From an uncultured Sphingopyxis sp. (lineage in GTDB: Bacteria; Pseudomonadota; Alphaproteobacteria; Sphingomonadales; Sphingomonadaceae), in assembly GCF_900078365.1 (NCBI RefSeq), contig NZ_LT598653.1, positions 992,001-1,056,000 of the forward strand: a stretch of 64,000 nucleotides of DNA, given 5' to 3'. Position 1 is the stretch's first letter, and every line of letters begins with the position of its first letter. Positions 25,004-34,357 of this stretch are shown here, in pieces. Both the position numbers and the translations under genes were made by a program. The notes below the pieces were generated by a model. It did not search any database, was not told the DNA's origin, and saw nothing but the letters and a program-made list of their open reading frames with translations.

Positions 25004-28000
25004 ATGTCGCGTATTTCGAAATCCCGCCTGCTGGCTACCAGCGCAATCGTCGGCCTGTCGATCGGTCAGATCGCGGCGCCCGCCGCGGCGCAGCAATCCT
25101 TCGGCATCCATAACGACCAGCCCGAAACGCTGGAGATTGTGATCGAAGAGGAAGATCCCGACGTCGAGGGGCTCGACATTGGCATCTATGCCGACAATGG
25201 CCCTGTCGTCGTCGACAATGCCGGCGAGATTCGCGGCCTTGGCACCAGCATCGGTAGCGCCGAAAGCCGCCCCAGCGGCGGCATCGTTATCGCGCAGCCC
25301 GGATCGAGCGTCACCAACAGGGCCAGCGGGGACATCACCGGCGGCTCGAACGGCATCGCGACCTCCTATTTCTTCAGCGAGGACGCGAACGGCGACGAAC
25401 TGCCGCCGCAGCCGCTCGCGGCGAACACCAGCGTCACCAACGCCGGAACGATCATCGGCCAGGCGGGCACCGGCGTCGGTCTGACCGGCGGCGGCAGCGT
25501 CACCAACAGCGGCACGATCCAGGGCTTCACCGGCAATGTCGGCAACGGCGCGCAGGGCGTCGGGGTCGCGATCACCGAATTCCCCGACCGCATCGCCGAA
25601 GGCGTGACCGGCGTCGGGACCGTCACCAACAGCGAAACCGGGTTGATCGAGGGGACGGTCTTCGGGGCGGTGCTGCAGGGCGGCGGCACGATCGACAATG
25701 AAGGCGTCATCCGCAGCACTGGCACGCCCAATCCCGCCTCGGGGGTCACCCCGTTCGGGATCATCATGGGGGCGACGCCCGATCAGACGGGCCGTAGCGC
25801 CACGCTGAACAACGGTGGTTCGGTGTCGGGTTTCCTAGGCGTTCTCGCGGGCGGCGCGCTCGAAACCGCGACGATCAACAACAGCGGGACGATCACCGGT
25901 CAGACGACCGCGATCTTCGCCAATCTGTCGGGCGACCTCGTCGTCAACAACGAAGCGGGCGGCGAGATCACGTCGAACGGCTTCATCACGATCAATTCGG
26001 CCGGCGGCACGCTCACGCTCGACAATGAAGGGCTGGTTCGCAGCGACGCCAACACGGCGATCAGCGTCGGCACCCCCGGCGCCTCGATCACCAACAGCGG
26101 CACGATCACCGGTGGCGGAAGCGACGGCATTTATGCAAACGCCGACGGCGTCACGACGATCGACAATGCCGCGGACGGCACGATCACCGGCGCGGCGTCG
26201 GGCATCCACGCCGAGTTCGGCGGGCTCGAGCTCACCAATGCGGGCACGATCCACGGTGACGGCGTCAACCCCGGCTTCGACGCCCCTCCCGACGCAGGGG
26301 TCACGATTTCGGGCGGTCCCAGCTCGGTCGTCAACAGCGGCAGCATCACCGGCAACCGCTTCGGCATCACGACCGCCAATTATTTCAACGCCGCGACCGG
26401 CCAGCTCCAGGGTCTCGCGACCGGCACCACCGTGGTCAACAGCGGCACCATCTATGGTTATAACGACGACGGCGTGCGCCTGATCGGCGGCGGCAGCGTC
26501 ACCAACAGCGGCGAGATCGGCGGCCAGATCGACGCCTTTGCCGACGGCGTGTCGATGTTCGCCTACACCGACCAGGCGAACGAGGATTATAGCGCGCTCG
26601 TCACGAACGAGACCGAGGGACGGATCATTGGCGTCCGCTTCGGCGTCATCCTGTCGGGCGGCGGCGAAGTCGTGAACGACGGCGAGATTATCGGCGCGTC
26701 GGGCGGCGTCTATATTCAGGGCACCGCGCTTAACACCGACCCGAACGAGGAACGCAGCGGGCTCACCGCGAACGTCGTCAACCGCGGCACGATCACCGGG
26801 CTCGGCGATTTCGGCGGCACCGGCACCGAAGGCTATGGCGTCGGCTTCGGCAGCGACATGTCGACCGCGACGTTGGTCAACAGCGGCACGATCAGCAGCG
26901 AATTCGCTGAAGGCGTCAGCCACGGCTCGCTCGCCGACCTCACGATCACCAACGAGGAAGGCGGCGTGATCACCGGCGCCACCTCGGGCATCTACAGCGG
27001 CGCGAGCGGCACGCTGGCCGTCGACAACGCGGGCACGATCCGCGGCAACGGCACCTATGACGGCTTCGCTGCACCGCCCGACGCCGGCATCACCATCGGC
27101 ACTGCGAGCTCGAGCGTGACCAACAGCGGCATCATCTCGGGCGCCGGCGCGGGCATCACCACCGCGTCGCTGTTCGACGAGGAAGCGGGTGCGCTCGTCG
27201 GCCTCGCGGTGGGTACCGAAATCACCAACAGCGGCAGCATCCTCGGCGAAACGAATGACGGCGTGCGGCTGATCGGCGGCGGCACCGTCACCAACAGCGG
27301 AACGATCCGCGGCGAAGGCACGGCCTTCTCCGACGGCGTCTCGATGTACGCCTTCACCGATCAGGCGAACGAGGATTTCGGCGCTTCGGTCGTCAACGCC
27401 GAGGGTGGCGAGATCGAAGGCACGCGCTTCGGGATCATCCTGTCGGGCGGCGGCGCGGTCGAAAATGCCGGCGACATCACCGGCGGTGACGGCGGCATGT
27501 TCCTTCAGGGCACCGCGATCAACACCGATCCGGGTGAGGACCGCAGCGGCCTGACCGCGAGTGTCGTCAACAGCGGCACGATCAGCGGCACCCGCGCCGA
27601 CGGACTCAACGGCTATGGCGTCGGCTTCGGCAGCGACCTCTCGACCGCGACGCTCGACAACAGCGGCACGATCAGCAGCGTCGCGGCCGCGGGCGTCTTT
27701 CACGGCACGCTCGGCGACGTGACAATCAACAACGCTACAGATGGCGAAATCACGGGCGGCGCTTATGGCGTGCTCGCCCAAGGCGCCGGGTCGCTGACGC
27801 TCGTCAACGCCGGCACCATCCGCGGCGAGGGCGCTTATGAAGGTGCCGACCGCCCGGCCGAAGCGGGGGTGACGATCACCTCGGCGAACGCCGTGATCGA
27901 GAATAGCGGCATCATTTCGAGCGCCGGGCAGGGCGTCGTCACCCAGCTCTATTATAATGATGACACCGCCCAGCTCGAGATGCGCGCGGCGAATACCAGC

Positions 28001-30991
28001 GTCACCAACAGCGGGACGATCCGCGGCGAGAGCAACGATGCGATCCGGCTGTTCGGCGGCGGCAGCGTGACCAACAGCGGGACGATCGAGGGCACGGGCG
28101 GCGCAGCCGCCGACGGCATCACGATCCAGGCCTTCGCCGGGCAGGACACGAGCGGCAGCACGATGCTCGGCACGGTCGTCAACGAGGCCGGCGGCACGAT
28201 CACCGGCGAACGCTATGGCGTGCTCGCGGTCAGCGGCGCGTCGGTCGATAATGCCGGCACCATCTCGGGCGCCCTCGCCGGTGTCGTCATCGGCCGCCAG
28301 AGCAGCGCGGGCAAGGAAGGCGTGCTCATCAACAGCGGCACGATCAACGGCGGCGTCCAGATCGACGTCGACAGCGCGGACGCGACGAACAGCGGTTCGA
28401 TCGTCAGCGAAACCGGCGTTGCCCTGACTTCGCTCGGTCAGCTGGACCTGGTCAACAGCGGCACGATCACCGGCGGCAGCGGCGTCGCGGCGCAGCTCAG
28501 CGCGTTCGACGACACGATGACGCTGAAGACCGGCAGCGCGATCACGGGCCTCGTCGATGCGGGCGAGGGCACCGACACGCTGACGCTCGACGGCGACGTC
28601 CTCGAACTGACCGAAGCGCAGCAACTGACCGCCGCCAATGGCTTCGAGGCGCTCGACGTCGCGGCGGGCTATTGGTCGACATCGGGCTTCGTCGGCGAAT
28701 TCGGCAATGTCACGATCGACGCGGGTGCGTCGCTCCAGGTCAACGAAGTCGACCTCGGCGAAGAAGGCACCTCGTCGCCGATCCTCACCTCGGCGGTGCG
28801 GACCGACGGCCTGCTCGTGCTCAACTTCGGGGAGGACGAAACCGTCTCGGCGCTCGACGATCTGACGATCGACGGGGCCGGGCAGCTGCAACTGATCGGC
28901 GATGCCGTTTTCACCGTCGATACCGCGAATATCGCGCACACCGGCGGCACGATCATCTCCAACGGCGGGCTGGTGCTCACCGGCGTGCTCCAGGGCGATG
29001 TGCGGACCGAAGGCGACGGCACTTTCGAACTCGGCGCCGGCGGGACCGAGGGCAGCTTCTCGGGCAATATCGTCAACGACGGCCGCTTCGTCTTCAACCG
29101 TTCGGATAACTATGATTTCCTCGGCGACTTCTCGGGCAATGGCGTGCTCGACAAGAAGGGCGACGGCGCGCTGACCTTCATGGGCGACTATGCCTTCGAA
29201 GGAGTGACGAACATCCTCGGCGGTTCGGTGCGCATCGGCGGGACGATCGACCCCACGACCGATTTCAATCTGGGCGAGGGCGGCACGCTCGACATCACGG
29301 GCAAGGACCAGACGATCGGCGGCCTCGAGGGCGAGGAAGGGTCGAACGTCGAACTCGGCGACAGCCAGCTGACCGTCGACCAGCCGGGGAATACGTCCTT
29401 CGGGGGCGACATTTCGGGAACCGGCAGCTTCGTCAAACAGGGCGAGGGCACGCTCAACCTGACCGGCAACAGCAGCTACACCGGTCCGACCTCGGTCAAC
29501 GGCGGCACGCTCGCGGTGAACGGCTCGATCGTCTCGCCGGTGACCGTCAACAGCGGCGGCACGCTCGGCGGCAACGGCAGCGTCGGTTCGACCACGGTCG
29601 GCGATGGCGGCACGCTCGCGCCGGGCAATTCGATCGGCCGGCTGACCGTCAACGGCGATCTCGCCTTCACCGCCGGCTCGACCTATGAGGTCGAAGTCAA
29701 CGCCGCGGGCGAGGCCGACCGCCTCGACGCCACCGGCGCGGTGACGATCGACAGCGCGGCCAGCGTCGCCGTCCTCGCCGAAGACGGCGAATATAATGGG
29801 CGCACCGATTATGTGATCCTGACCGGCGCGGGTGGCATCACCGGCACCTTCGGCACGGTGACGAGCAATCTCGCCTTCCTCGATCCGCTGCTGCGCTACG
29901 ACGCCAATTCGGTGATCCTCTCGCTCTATCGCAACGACATCGACTTCGCCGACATCGCGGTCGGCTTCAACCAGGCGAGCGTCGCGACCGCGGTCCAGGC
30001 GCTCGGCATCGACAACCCGCTTTACGAAGCGGTGCTGGTGCAGAATGCCGCGACCGCGCAGGCGAGCTTCGGCGACCTGTCGGGCGAAATCCTGGCGAGC
30101 GCGATGAGCGGCCTGACCGACGACAGCCGTCACCTCCGCAACAGCCTGATGGGGATGAAGGCGCCCGAGGAAAGCGGTGCGTTCGTCTGGGGCTCGGCCT
30201 TCGGCGGCTGGGGCGATTTCGACGCCAATCGCGGCAATTTCGCGATGGACACCGACCACAAGGGGCTGGTCGCCGGCGTCGGCTTCGGCGGCAACGGCTT
30301 CGCCGCGGCACTGTCGGCAGGGATCGGCGGTTCGGACTTCCGTTTCGATGGTCGCAATGACCGCGCCGAGGTCGACAGCAAATATCTCGCCGCGCACGCC
30401 ACCTATGGCAGCGGCGAGGGGCTGCGCGGCACCGTCGGGGTCAGCTACGCCTGGCACGACATCGACACCAGCCGCGGCATCAGCGGCGCGCCGCTGGCGC
30501 AGACGCTGACGTCGAAGCGCGATGCCGACACGCTGCAGATCTTCGGCGAAATCGGTTATGACATCACAGCCGGCAACATGGCGATCACGCCCTTCGCCCG
30601 GCTGGCGCATGTCGACACCGGCAGCGACGCCTTCACCGAAACCGGCGGCAACGCCGCGCTGACGGTGGGCAAGGCCGACCAGAAGACGACCTTCCTCAGC
30701 CTCGGCGCACGGGCGCAGTTCAACGCGGGACAGCCGGGCTTCCAGCCCTATGTCTCGGCGGCATGGAACCGTGCCTTCAACGACCGCGGTGCCCCAATCG
30801 TCTCGCGCTTCGTCGCGGGTGGTCCGGCGTTCGACATCCTCGGCATCGCGATCCCCAAAAATTCGGCGGAGGTCGAAGCCGGCTTTGAATTTACCACGGG
30901 CGCCTTCCGCCTCGGCGCTGCCTATACCGGCACGCTGGCGTCGGACCGCAGCGCCCATGGCGCACGGGTAACTGCGCGTATCGCCTTCTGA
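25004..30991 (+). CDS. Giant autotransporter with beta-helical repeats
   Basis: 1995 residues from ATG 25004 (CGAGGGGAG 8 bases upstream). A signal peptide ends near APAAAQQ. The passenger, to about residue 1600, is built from N-[SA]-G-x-I turns (about 25 copies, such as NSGTITG), the signature of a right-handed beta-helix. It includes three long repeats starting at residues 412, 675 and 935. Two autotransporter-associated strand motifs (GDGALTFMGDYAFEG near 1385; GEGTLNLTGNSSYTG near 1478) precede the barrel. The autotransporter beta-domain spans about 1700-1995 (AFVWGSAFGGWGDFD onward) and ends in RIAF with terminal Phe, as expected for Bam insertion. Likely a surface adhesin; no protease triad is evident. 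Confidence 0.92.
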   Translation: MSRISKSRLLATSAIVGLSIGQIAAPAAAQQSFGIHNDQPETLEIVIEEEDPDVEGLDIGIYADNGPVVVDNAGEIRGLGTSIGSAESRPSGGIVIAQPGSSVTNRASGDITGGSNGIATSYFFSEDANGDELPPQPLAANTSVTNAGTIIGQAGTGVGLTGGGSVTNSGTIQGFTGNVGNGAQGVGVAITEFPDRIAEGVTGVGTVTNSETGLIEGTVFGAVLQGGGTIDNEGVIRSTGTPNPASGVTPFGIIMGATPDQTGRSATLNNGGSVSGFLGVLAGGALETATINNSGTITGQTTAIFANLSGDLVVNNEAGGEITSNGFITINSAGGTLTLDNEGLVRSDANTAISVGTPGASITNSGTITGGGSDGIYANADGVTTIDNAADGTITGAASGIHAEFGGLELTNAGTIHGDGVNPGFDAPPDAGVTISGGPSSVVNSGSITGNRFGITTANYFNAATGQLQGLATGTTVVNSGTIYGYNDDGVRLIGGGSVTNSGEIGGQIDAFADGVSMFAYTDQANEDYSALVTNETEGRIIGVRFGVILSGGGEVVNDGEIIGASGGVYIQGTALNTDPNEERSGLTANVVNRGTITGLGDFGGTGTEGYGVGFGSDMSTATLVNSGTISSEFAEGVSHGSLADLTITNEEGGVITGATSGIYSGASGTLAVDNAGTIRGNGTYDGFAAPPDAGITIGTASSSVTNSGIISGAGAGITTASLFDEEAGALVGLAVGTEITNSGSILGETNDGVRLIGGGTVTNSGTIRGEGTAFSDGVSMYAFTDQANEDFGASVVNAEGGEIEGTRFGIILSGGGAVENAGDITGGDGGMFLQGTAINTDPGEDRSGLTASVVNSGTISGTRADGLNGYGVGFGSDLSTATLDNSGTISSVAAAGVFHGTLGDVTINNATDGEITGGAYGVLAQGAGSLTLVNAGTIRGEGAYEGADRPAEAGVTITSANAVIENSGIISSAGQGVVTQLYYNDDTAQLEMRAANTSVTNSGTIRGESNDAIRLFGGGSVTNSGTIEGTGGAAADGITIQAFAGQDTSGSTMLGTVVNEAGGTITGERYGVLAVSGASVDNAGTISGALAGVVIGRQSSAGKEGVLINSGTINGGVQIDVDSADATNSGSIVSETGVALTSLGQLDLVNSGTITGGSGVAAQLSAFDDTMTLKTGSAITGLVDAGEGTDTLTLDGDVLELTEAQQLTAANGFEALDVAAGYWSTSGFVGEFGNVTIDAGASLQVNEVDLGEEGTSSPILTSAVRTDGLLVLNFGEDETVSALDDLTIDGAGQLQLIGDAVFTVDTANIAHTGGTIISNGGLVLTGVLQGDVRTEGDGTFELGAGGTEGSFSGNIVNDGRFVFNRSDNYDFLGDFSGNGVLDKKGDGALTFMGDYAFEGVTNILGGSVRIGGTIDPTTDFNLGEGGTLDITGKDQTIGGLEGEEGSNVELGDSQLTVDQPGNTSFGGDISGTGSFVKQGEGTLNLTGNSSYTGPTSVNGGTLAVNGSIVSPVTVNSGGTLGGNGSVGSTTVGDGGTLAPGNSIGRLTVNGDLAFTAGSTYEVEVNAAGEADRLDATGAVTIDSAASVAVLAEDGEYNGRTDYVILTGAGGITGTFGTVTSNLAFLDPLLRYDANSVILSLYRNDIDFADIAVGFNQASVATAVQALGIDNPLYEAVLVQNAATAQASFGDLSGEILASAMSGLTDDSRHLRNSLMGMKAPEESGAFVWGSAFGGWGDFDANRGNFAMDTDHKGLVAGVGFGGNGFAAALSAGIGGSDFRFDGRNDRAEVDSKYLAAHATYGSGEGLRGTVGVSYAWHDIDTSRGISGAPLAQTLTSKRDADTLQIFGEIGYDITAGNMAITPFARLAHVDTGSDAFTETGGNAALTVGKADQKTTFLSLGARAQFNAGQPGFQPYVSAAWNRAFNDRGAPIVSRFVAGGPAFDILGIAIPKNSAEVEAGFEFTTGAFRLGAAYTGTLASDRSAHGARVTARIAF
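26237..28340 (+). repeat. Three long internal repeats in the autotransporter passenger
   Basis: Units begin at 26237, 27026 and 27806 (periods 789 and 780 bases, 263 and 260 codons). They share the order N-A-G-T-I, a PPDAG or AEAG segment, GVRLIGGG, ADGVSM, DQANED and GYGVGFGSDxSTATL. Unit 3 is the most diverged, and an earlier shorter relative precedes unit 1. The pattern suggests segmental duplication of one beta-helix block. Confidence 0.8.
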
Positions 30992-31024
30992 TAGCGACCC
31001 GATCGGAAGCGGTTCACGCAGTTT

Positions 31025-31060
31025 GAGGCCGAGGCAACCCATGTTGCCTCGGCCTCATTC
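31025..31060 (+). terminator. Terminator after the autotransporter
   Basis: GAGGCCGAGGCAAC (31025-31038) pairs perfectly with GTTGCCTCGGCCTC (31043-31056) across a CCAT loop, followed by the T-rich ATTCTTAATT. The 14-bp stem, 33 bases after the stop codon, fits an intrinsic terminator. Confidence 0.8.
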
Positions 31061-31070
31061 TTAATTGAAT

Positions 31071-31147
31071 CGTCATCCCGGCGAAGGCCGGGATCTCGCC
31101 CTCGCATCCTGACGCACCGGCGAGATCCCGGCCTTCGTCGGGATGAC
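31071..31147. repeat. Dispersed palindromic repeat, copy C
   Basis: CGTCATCCCGGCGAAGGCCG with GGATCTCG (31071-31098) is inverted at 31121-31147 with one base change (TCGTCGGG for TCGCCGGG). Same family as copy A; it lies between two convergent genes. Confidence 0.9.
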
Positions 31148-31171
31148 AAGATAAGGACTTTATGCGTCGGT

Positions 31172-34100
31172 CTAGAACTTCACGCTCAGCCCGGCGGTGA
31201 TCCGGCGATCGGTCAGACCCTGGAAGCAGAGCAGCGCCTTGTTGTTGACGCAATATTGGTTCTGGTCGCCGCGCAGCAGGTTGATACCCTCGACGCCGAC
31301 ATTGATGTGATCGTTGATGTCGTAATTGATGCTGGCGTTGAGCTGCCCTCGCGCCCCGTTGATCAGCGGCAGGCCAAAGAAGAAGGGATCGTCCGACACA
31401 TAGCTCGACCGCCACGTATAGCGCACGCGCGCGTTGAGCCCGTATTTGTCGTAGAACAGCGTCGCATTATAGGCATATTTCGACAGGTTGGTCAGCGAGA
31501 TCAGGTCCTGCGACCCCGGATAGCCGAGCTGGGTGAACACCGTCCGCGGCCCGTCGGCGTCGCGATATTCGCGCGCCGAGCCGCCCGCCTTCTGATAGGT
31601 GAAATTGCCGATGAAGCCGAAGCCCGAGGCGAAGCCGAGCACATCCTCCCACGCCGACAGATCGTGCTGGAACGCGACCTCGATACCCGTCTGCGTCGTC
31701 GTGCCGGGAACGTTGAAGGTCGAACTGCGCGGAACGCAGATGCCGACGCCCTGGATCGGGTTGTTGATGTTGCGGTTGGCGATCGGATTATAGATGCCGC
31801 CGTCGGGGCATGACGGGTCGATCGAAATGTTGAGGTTGCCGTCGGCGTCGAGATTGGGCGCCGGATCTTCCTGCCGCTGCGCGAACAAATTGGTGCGGCT
31901 CTTGTGGAAAAAGCCGATGCTGATCAGGCTCGACGGCGCGAAATAATATTCGCCCGACAGGTCGAACGACCACACCGCTTCGGGGACGAGGTCGGGGTTG
32001 CCCACCGCGACCGGCGTGTTGGCGCCGGTGCCGAAGGAGAAGGAGGTCGACAGCGTGTCGAAATTCGGGCGGCGAATGTCGCGCGCGATGCCGGCGCGGA
32101 CCAGGAAGCGGTCGGCGGGTTCGAGCACCAGATTGAAGCGCGGCAGCAGGAAATTATACGAACTTTTCGCCACGGTCTGTCCCGTGACCTCGTCGTTCGC
32201 GATATTGTTGCCGGTCGAAGACAGGCTGGTGTGCAGCCAGCGCACCCCGGCGTTGCCGCGCACCGGCATGCCGGCCATCTCACCCTCCATATTCGCCTGG
32301 AAATAGGCGGCGTTCGTCGTTTCCTTGATCTTGAAGAAGCCGGCGAAGGATTCGGTCGGCGTCACCAGCGACGCGACGGGCGGCCCCTCGGTCGCGGCGG
32401 CATTGCTCGCGTCGATCGCGGCGTTGAGCGCGTCGAGCACCTTCGCGGGATCGTCGAACGCCAGCCCGCCGTCGATCAGCAGGAAGTCGGAGAAATAGAG
32501 CCGGCGCCCGTCGGCCGCGTTGAAGTTGTCGGGGCCGGGGATCAATATGTCCGAAAACAGGTCGCCCGACGGCCGGTTCCACGCGCTCGTCGTGTTGGTC
32601 AGGCTGACATTCCGTGAAAATTCGTTGTTTTCGGCCGAGGTCCGGTTCCAGCGATAGCCGAAGTCGATCGAGGTCACGAACGGATTGAGGTCGCTCGTAT
32701 CGTAGGAGAAATCGAGGCGCGCCGCCCTTTCCTGATTGTCGGTCGTGTTGGCGCCCTGGGCGACCTGCTGCAGCTGGTAATTGGCGGGATCGAGCAATTG
32801 TGCCGTCGTCGGCGCGAACGGGCTCGCCTGATCGATGCCGAACTGCAGCGTGCCGCCGCGCAGGTCGAATTCGATCGGCACGCCATTGTCGATGCTGCGA
32901 CCGATTTGCGGCTGCGGCCCGTTGGGGTTGATGAAATCGAGCGTCGTCGAGAAGTTGGGGAAGTCCGATTTCGAGGTCGACAGCGACACTTCCGCGCGCA
33001 TCCGCAGCTTGTCGGTCACCTGCCAGTCGCTGCCGAGGTCGAACACCCTGCTCTTGGTGACGCGCGCGCCGGTGTCGCTCGACGTGCGCATATTCGGGTC
33101 GATCACCGTTCCGGTGGCGCCGCCGATGCCGAGCGTGCCCGCGACCGTCGCGTCGACGCTGCCAAGGTCGATCGGGCCGTCGGGGCCATCGAGCGTGCCC
33201 CAGTTGACGGTTTCGAACGCTGTATTGTCGGTCGCATCGACGACCGACGGCGTCGCGGTTCCCGAAATCTGCACCCGGTGGCTTTGCTGCCCGCGCGTCT
33301 GGTTGTTGAGCGTCGCGTCGAAATAGAATTTCAAATCGTCATTGGGCTTCCATTCGAGCGCGGCGGTGCCGTTGTAGGTTTCATATTCGTAATTCTCCAA
33401 TCCCTGCTGAAAGAACTGGATGCGCAGGAAGGGAAAGGCCTCGGCGCTCGGTCCCGAGCCGGGGAGGACGACCGCGTCGCGGTCGACGCGCGGCTTGAAC
33501 GCCGCGACGTCCTGCCGGGCATAGCTCCCGCTCACCACGATGCCGATCTCGCCGATGCCGGTGTCCCAGCGGTTGCCGACCGTCGCCGACAGCCGCGGCA
33601 GGGTCGATTTCGCGAGATCGCTGTTCTCCATCTGCGCGCGCGCGGCGATCAGCGGTTCCTTGAGGTCGAGCGGGCGGATTGTCCGCAAATTGATCGTGCC
33701 GCCGACCGATCCCTCGATCGTCTGCGCGGTCGGGACCTTGGTGACCTCGACCGAGGCGATCAGCGCCGCGGGCAGATCCTCGAAACTGATACCCGATCGC
33801 CCGGCGCCCGACCCGACGGTCGACACGCCGTTGATTTCGGTGCGGTTGGCGTCGGTGCCGCGGATCTGCACGGCATTGCCGACGCCCGCCTGCCGCGTGA
33901 TCTGAACCCCCGTGACATTCTCCAGCACTTCGGCGAGATTCTGGTCGGGCAGCTTGCCGATATCCTCGGCCTGGATGACTTCGACGATATTGTCGGAGGT
34001 GCGCTTTTCGTCCAGCGCGGTAGCAAGGGAACTGCGGATGCCCGTGACGACGATCGCGTCATCGCCCGCCTCATCGGCGGGGGCATCGGCAGGCGCCGCA

Positions 34101-34210
34101 TCCTGCGCGAACGCGGGAACGGCGGCGATCGACATGGCCGTCGTGCCCAGCAGAATCGCCGCGAAATTCATCTTGCCGCGCGAAACGCGCCCGAGGCTGC
34201 CCCGAATCAT
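31172..34210 (-). CDS. TonB-dependent outer-membrane receptor (alginate locus, 1)
   Basis: 1012 residues. ATG 34210 has AGGGAGAG upstream. A signal peptide ends near VPAFAQ, followed by a TonB-box-like DDAIVVTGIRSSLA and a plug domain (AEDIGKLPDQNLAEVLENVT; VQIRGTDANRTEINGV; GSVGGTINLRTIRPLD). A long beta-barrel ends in TAGLSVKF with terminal Phe. The receptor imports large substrates with TonB energy. It is divergent from the PL6/PL17 lyase operon across 147 bases, so alginate oligosaccharides are the likely ligand. The substrate is inferred from context. Confidence 0.92.
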   Translation of the reverse strand: MIRGSLGRVSRGKMNFAAILLGTTAMSIAAVPAFAQDAAPADAPADEAGDDAIVVTGIRSSLATALDEKRTSDNIVEVIQAEDIGKLPDQNLAEVLENVTGVQITRQAGVGNAVQIRGTDANRTEINGVSTVGSGAGRSGISFEDLPAALIASVEVTKVPTAQTIEGSVGGTINLRTIRPLDLKEPLIAARAQMENSDLAKSTLPRLSATVGNRWDTGIGEIGIVVSGSYARQDVAAFKPRVDRDAVVLPGSGPSAEAFPFLRIQFFQQGLENYEYETYNGTAALEWKPNDDLKFYFDATLNNQTRGQQSHRVQISGTATPSVVDATDNTAFETVNWGTLDGPDGPIDLGSVDATVAGTLGIGGATGTVIDPNMRTSSDTGARVTKSRVFDLGSDWQVTDKLRMRAEVSLSTSKSDFPNFSTTLDFINPNGPQPQIGRSIDNGVPIEFDLRGGTLQFGIDQASPFAPTTAQLLDPANYQLQQVAQGANTTDNQERAARLDFSYDTSDLNPFVTSIDFGYRWNRTSAENNEFSRNVSLTNTTSAWNRPSGDLFSDILIPGPDNFNAADGRRLYFSDFLLIDGGLAFDDPAKVLDALNAAIDASNAAATEGPPVASLVTPTESFAGFFKIKETTNAAYFQANMEGEMAGMPVRGNAGVRWLHTSLSSTGNNIANDEVTGQTVAKSSYNFLLPRFNLVLEPADRFLVRAGIARDIRRPNFDTLSTSFSFGTGANTPVAVGNPDLVPEAVWSFDLSGEYYFAPSSLISIGFFHKSRTNLFAQRQEDPAPNLDADGNLNISIDPSCPDGGIYNPIANRNINNPIQGVGICVPRSSTFNVPGTTTQTGIEVAFQHDLSAWEDVLGFASGFGFIGNFTYQKAGGSAREYRDADGPRTVFTQLGYPGSQDLISLTNLSKYAYNATLFYDKYGLNARVRYTWRSSYVSDDPFFFGLPLINGARGQLNASINYDINDHINVGVEGINLLRGDQNQYCVNNKALLCFQGLTDRRITAGLSVKF

Positions 34211-34251
34211 CCCACTCTCCCTGATAGACTATGTTTGGGCAGAGGCTCCTC

Positions 34252-34327
34252 TTGTAGGACCAATATGTCAACCCATGATTCATACCATAATCGGGTTGAT
34301 ATTGTCCTACCTCTTGTGTAGTCCAAT
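34252..34327. promoter_or_regulatory. Divergent operator region, receptor / PL6 lyase
   Basis: TTGTAGGACCAATATG at 34252-34267 resembles TGTATGGCAATATG before the second receptor at 41621. It is inverted against ATTGTCCTAC at 34301-34310. A near-palindrome GATTCATACCATAATC lies between. TTGTCCTACCT at 34302-34312 recurs exactly at 44636-44646 before the GntR gene. These are probable binding sites for the locus regulator. Confidence 0.5.
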
Positions 34328-34357
34328 GGGCGAGAATCATAAAAAGGGTGAGGCGCG

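Noticed and set aside
26237..28340. CRISPR or tandem-repeat array
   Set aside because: The repeats are long, in frame and coding, with no constant short repeat and variable spacer pattern.
25835..31042. 1735-codon open frame antisense to the autotransporter
   Set aside because: It mirrors the repeated NSGTI codons and high GC; no signal, domain or Shine-Dalgarno fits, and the sense frame is an unmistakable autotransporter.
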